Shown piece by piece: positions 33,792 to 34,231 of a stretch of 34,231 nt of DNA. How positions within the stretch are numbered: position 1 is the first letter of the stretch; every line of letters starts with the position of its first letter. Below the pieces are notes generated by a model that saw only the letters and a program-made list of their open reading frames with translations, did no database searches and was not told the DNA's origin. Made by a program: the position numbers and the translations under genes. Source of the DNA: Pedobacter sp. ASV17 (GTDB taxonomy: Bacteria; Bacteroidota; Bacteroidia; Sphingobacteriales; Sphingobacteriaceae); the NCBI RefSeq assembly GCF_016429065.1, contig NZ_JAELTX010000056.1, positions 1 to 34,231 of the forward strand, in the 5' to 3' direction.

Positions 33792-34231
33792 ATGGAAACC
33801 ATCAAAATTAACACTAGCCAACACATCGAAATAGATTACCCTGTAGCAGGTTTAGGAGAGCGAGTGGCGGCCTATCTCATAGATTTCGGGATGTTCCTCA
33901 TCATCTATTTTTTTGCACTGATTGCCCTTGCCATTACAGGACTAGAAAACAGCCTTAACAATAGCACCATGGTTATCTTAATTATTGTATTTGGGATTTG
34001 CTATGTGTTTTACGACTTGCTATGTGAAGTAGCATTTAATGGACAAAGCCTAGGCAAAAAACTATTAAAAATAAAGGTGGTGAGTTTAGACGGCGGACAA
34101 GCCAGTATTGGGCAATACTTTATGCGTTGGGTATTTAGGATTGTTGATTTTTCACTAACCGCTAATTTATTGGGTTTTATCAGTGTGGCTGTTTCTGACA
34201 AAAAACAACGTATTGGTGATATTGTTGCGGG
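33792..34231 (+). CDS. RDD family membrane protein, 3' end cut by the window
   Basis: An open frame from ATG to the window end, 146 codons without a stop. It begins METIKINTSQHIEIDYPVAG and has the RDD-type segment GERVAAYLIDFGMFLIIYFF (Arg and Asp in the first helix), a second helix, and the motif GQSLGKKLLKIKVVSLDGG. The last part (RIGDIVA) is the conserved end of the RDD domain, so only a tail is probably missing. RDD proteins are often found beside SpoIIM/MoxR operons, where they may be part of the same membrane system; some are reported to affect ion transport. Confidence 0.88.
   Translation, partial: METIKINTSQHIEIDYPVAGLGERVAAYLIDFGMFLIIYFFALIALAITGLENSLNNSTMVILIIVFGICYVFYDLLCEVAFNGQSLGKKLLKIKVVSLDGGQASIGQYFMRWVFRIVDFSLTANLLGFISVAVSDKKQRIGDIVA

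Overview
The window looks like a chromosomal segment from a member of the Bacteroidota, most likely the Sphingobacteriaceae (Pedobacter or a close relative). This is inferred from gene content: a split DsbD with separate alpha domains, a MoxR/DUF58/DUF4129/DUF4350 operon, an ftsH-LUD neighbourhood, tandem GH30 enzymes, a 7TMR-DISM sensor, weak Shine-Dalgarno use and TAnnTTTG-type promoter motifs. Most of the window is ordinary core chromosome. The less ordinary parts are a repeat cluster at about 2.1-3.2 kb and a sensor/glycosidase block at 17.7-22.9 kb. No rRNA, tRNA, CRISPR array or intact insertion sequence was seen.

Layout. 1-2.1 kb: 3' part of a SNF2 helicase gene and two tandem small acidic paralogues. 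2.1-3.2 kb: hairpin-forming dispersed repeats surrounding a frameshifted GIY-YIG nuclease gene. 3.2-9.4 kb, minus strand: yifB, pfkA, dsbD core, two DsbD-alpha-like periplasmic proteins and birA. 9.4-13.8 kb, plus strand: rsfS, ftsH, a LUD/LutC-like gene and a FabH-like ketoacyl synthase. 13.9-17.6 kb, minus strand: a TPR-like exported protein, then a coiled-coil zinc-ribbon protein coupled to a NIF3 family protein. 17.8-22.9 kb, plus strand: a 7TMR-DISM receptor whose C-terminus resembles the DNA-binding front end of IS1595-type transposases, followed by two secreted GH30 glycosidases. 23.0-27.2 kb: a TM2/DUF2752 pair (minus) and mfd (plus). 27.4-33.6 kb, minus strand: a tightly packed six-gene operon (SpoIIM-like, polytopic membrane protein, DUF4129, DUF4350, MoxR, DUF58), with a divergent RDD gene running off the window end.

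How genes may work together. The DsbD core, the two alpha-domain proteins and their shared strand suggest a distributed periplasmic reductant pathway; pfkA abuts dsbD and is probably co-translated with it. The MoxR AAA+ ATPase and its DUF58 (VWA-like) and membrane partners probably form one envelope-associated machine. The 7TMR-DISM protein could be a membrane-tethered transcription factor sensing glycans, with the GH30 pair as candidate targets. The two most interesting items are the GIY-YIG gene enclosed by inverted hairpin repeats, which resembles a REP-type element with its own nuclease, and the receptor/transposase-domain fusion.
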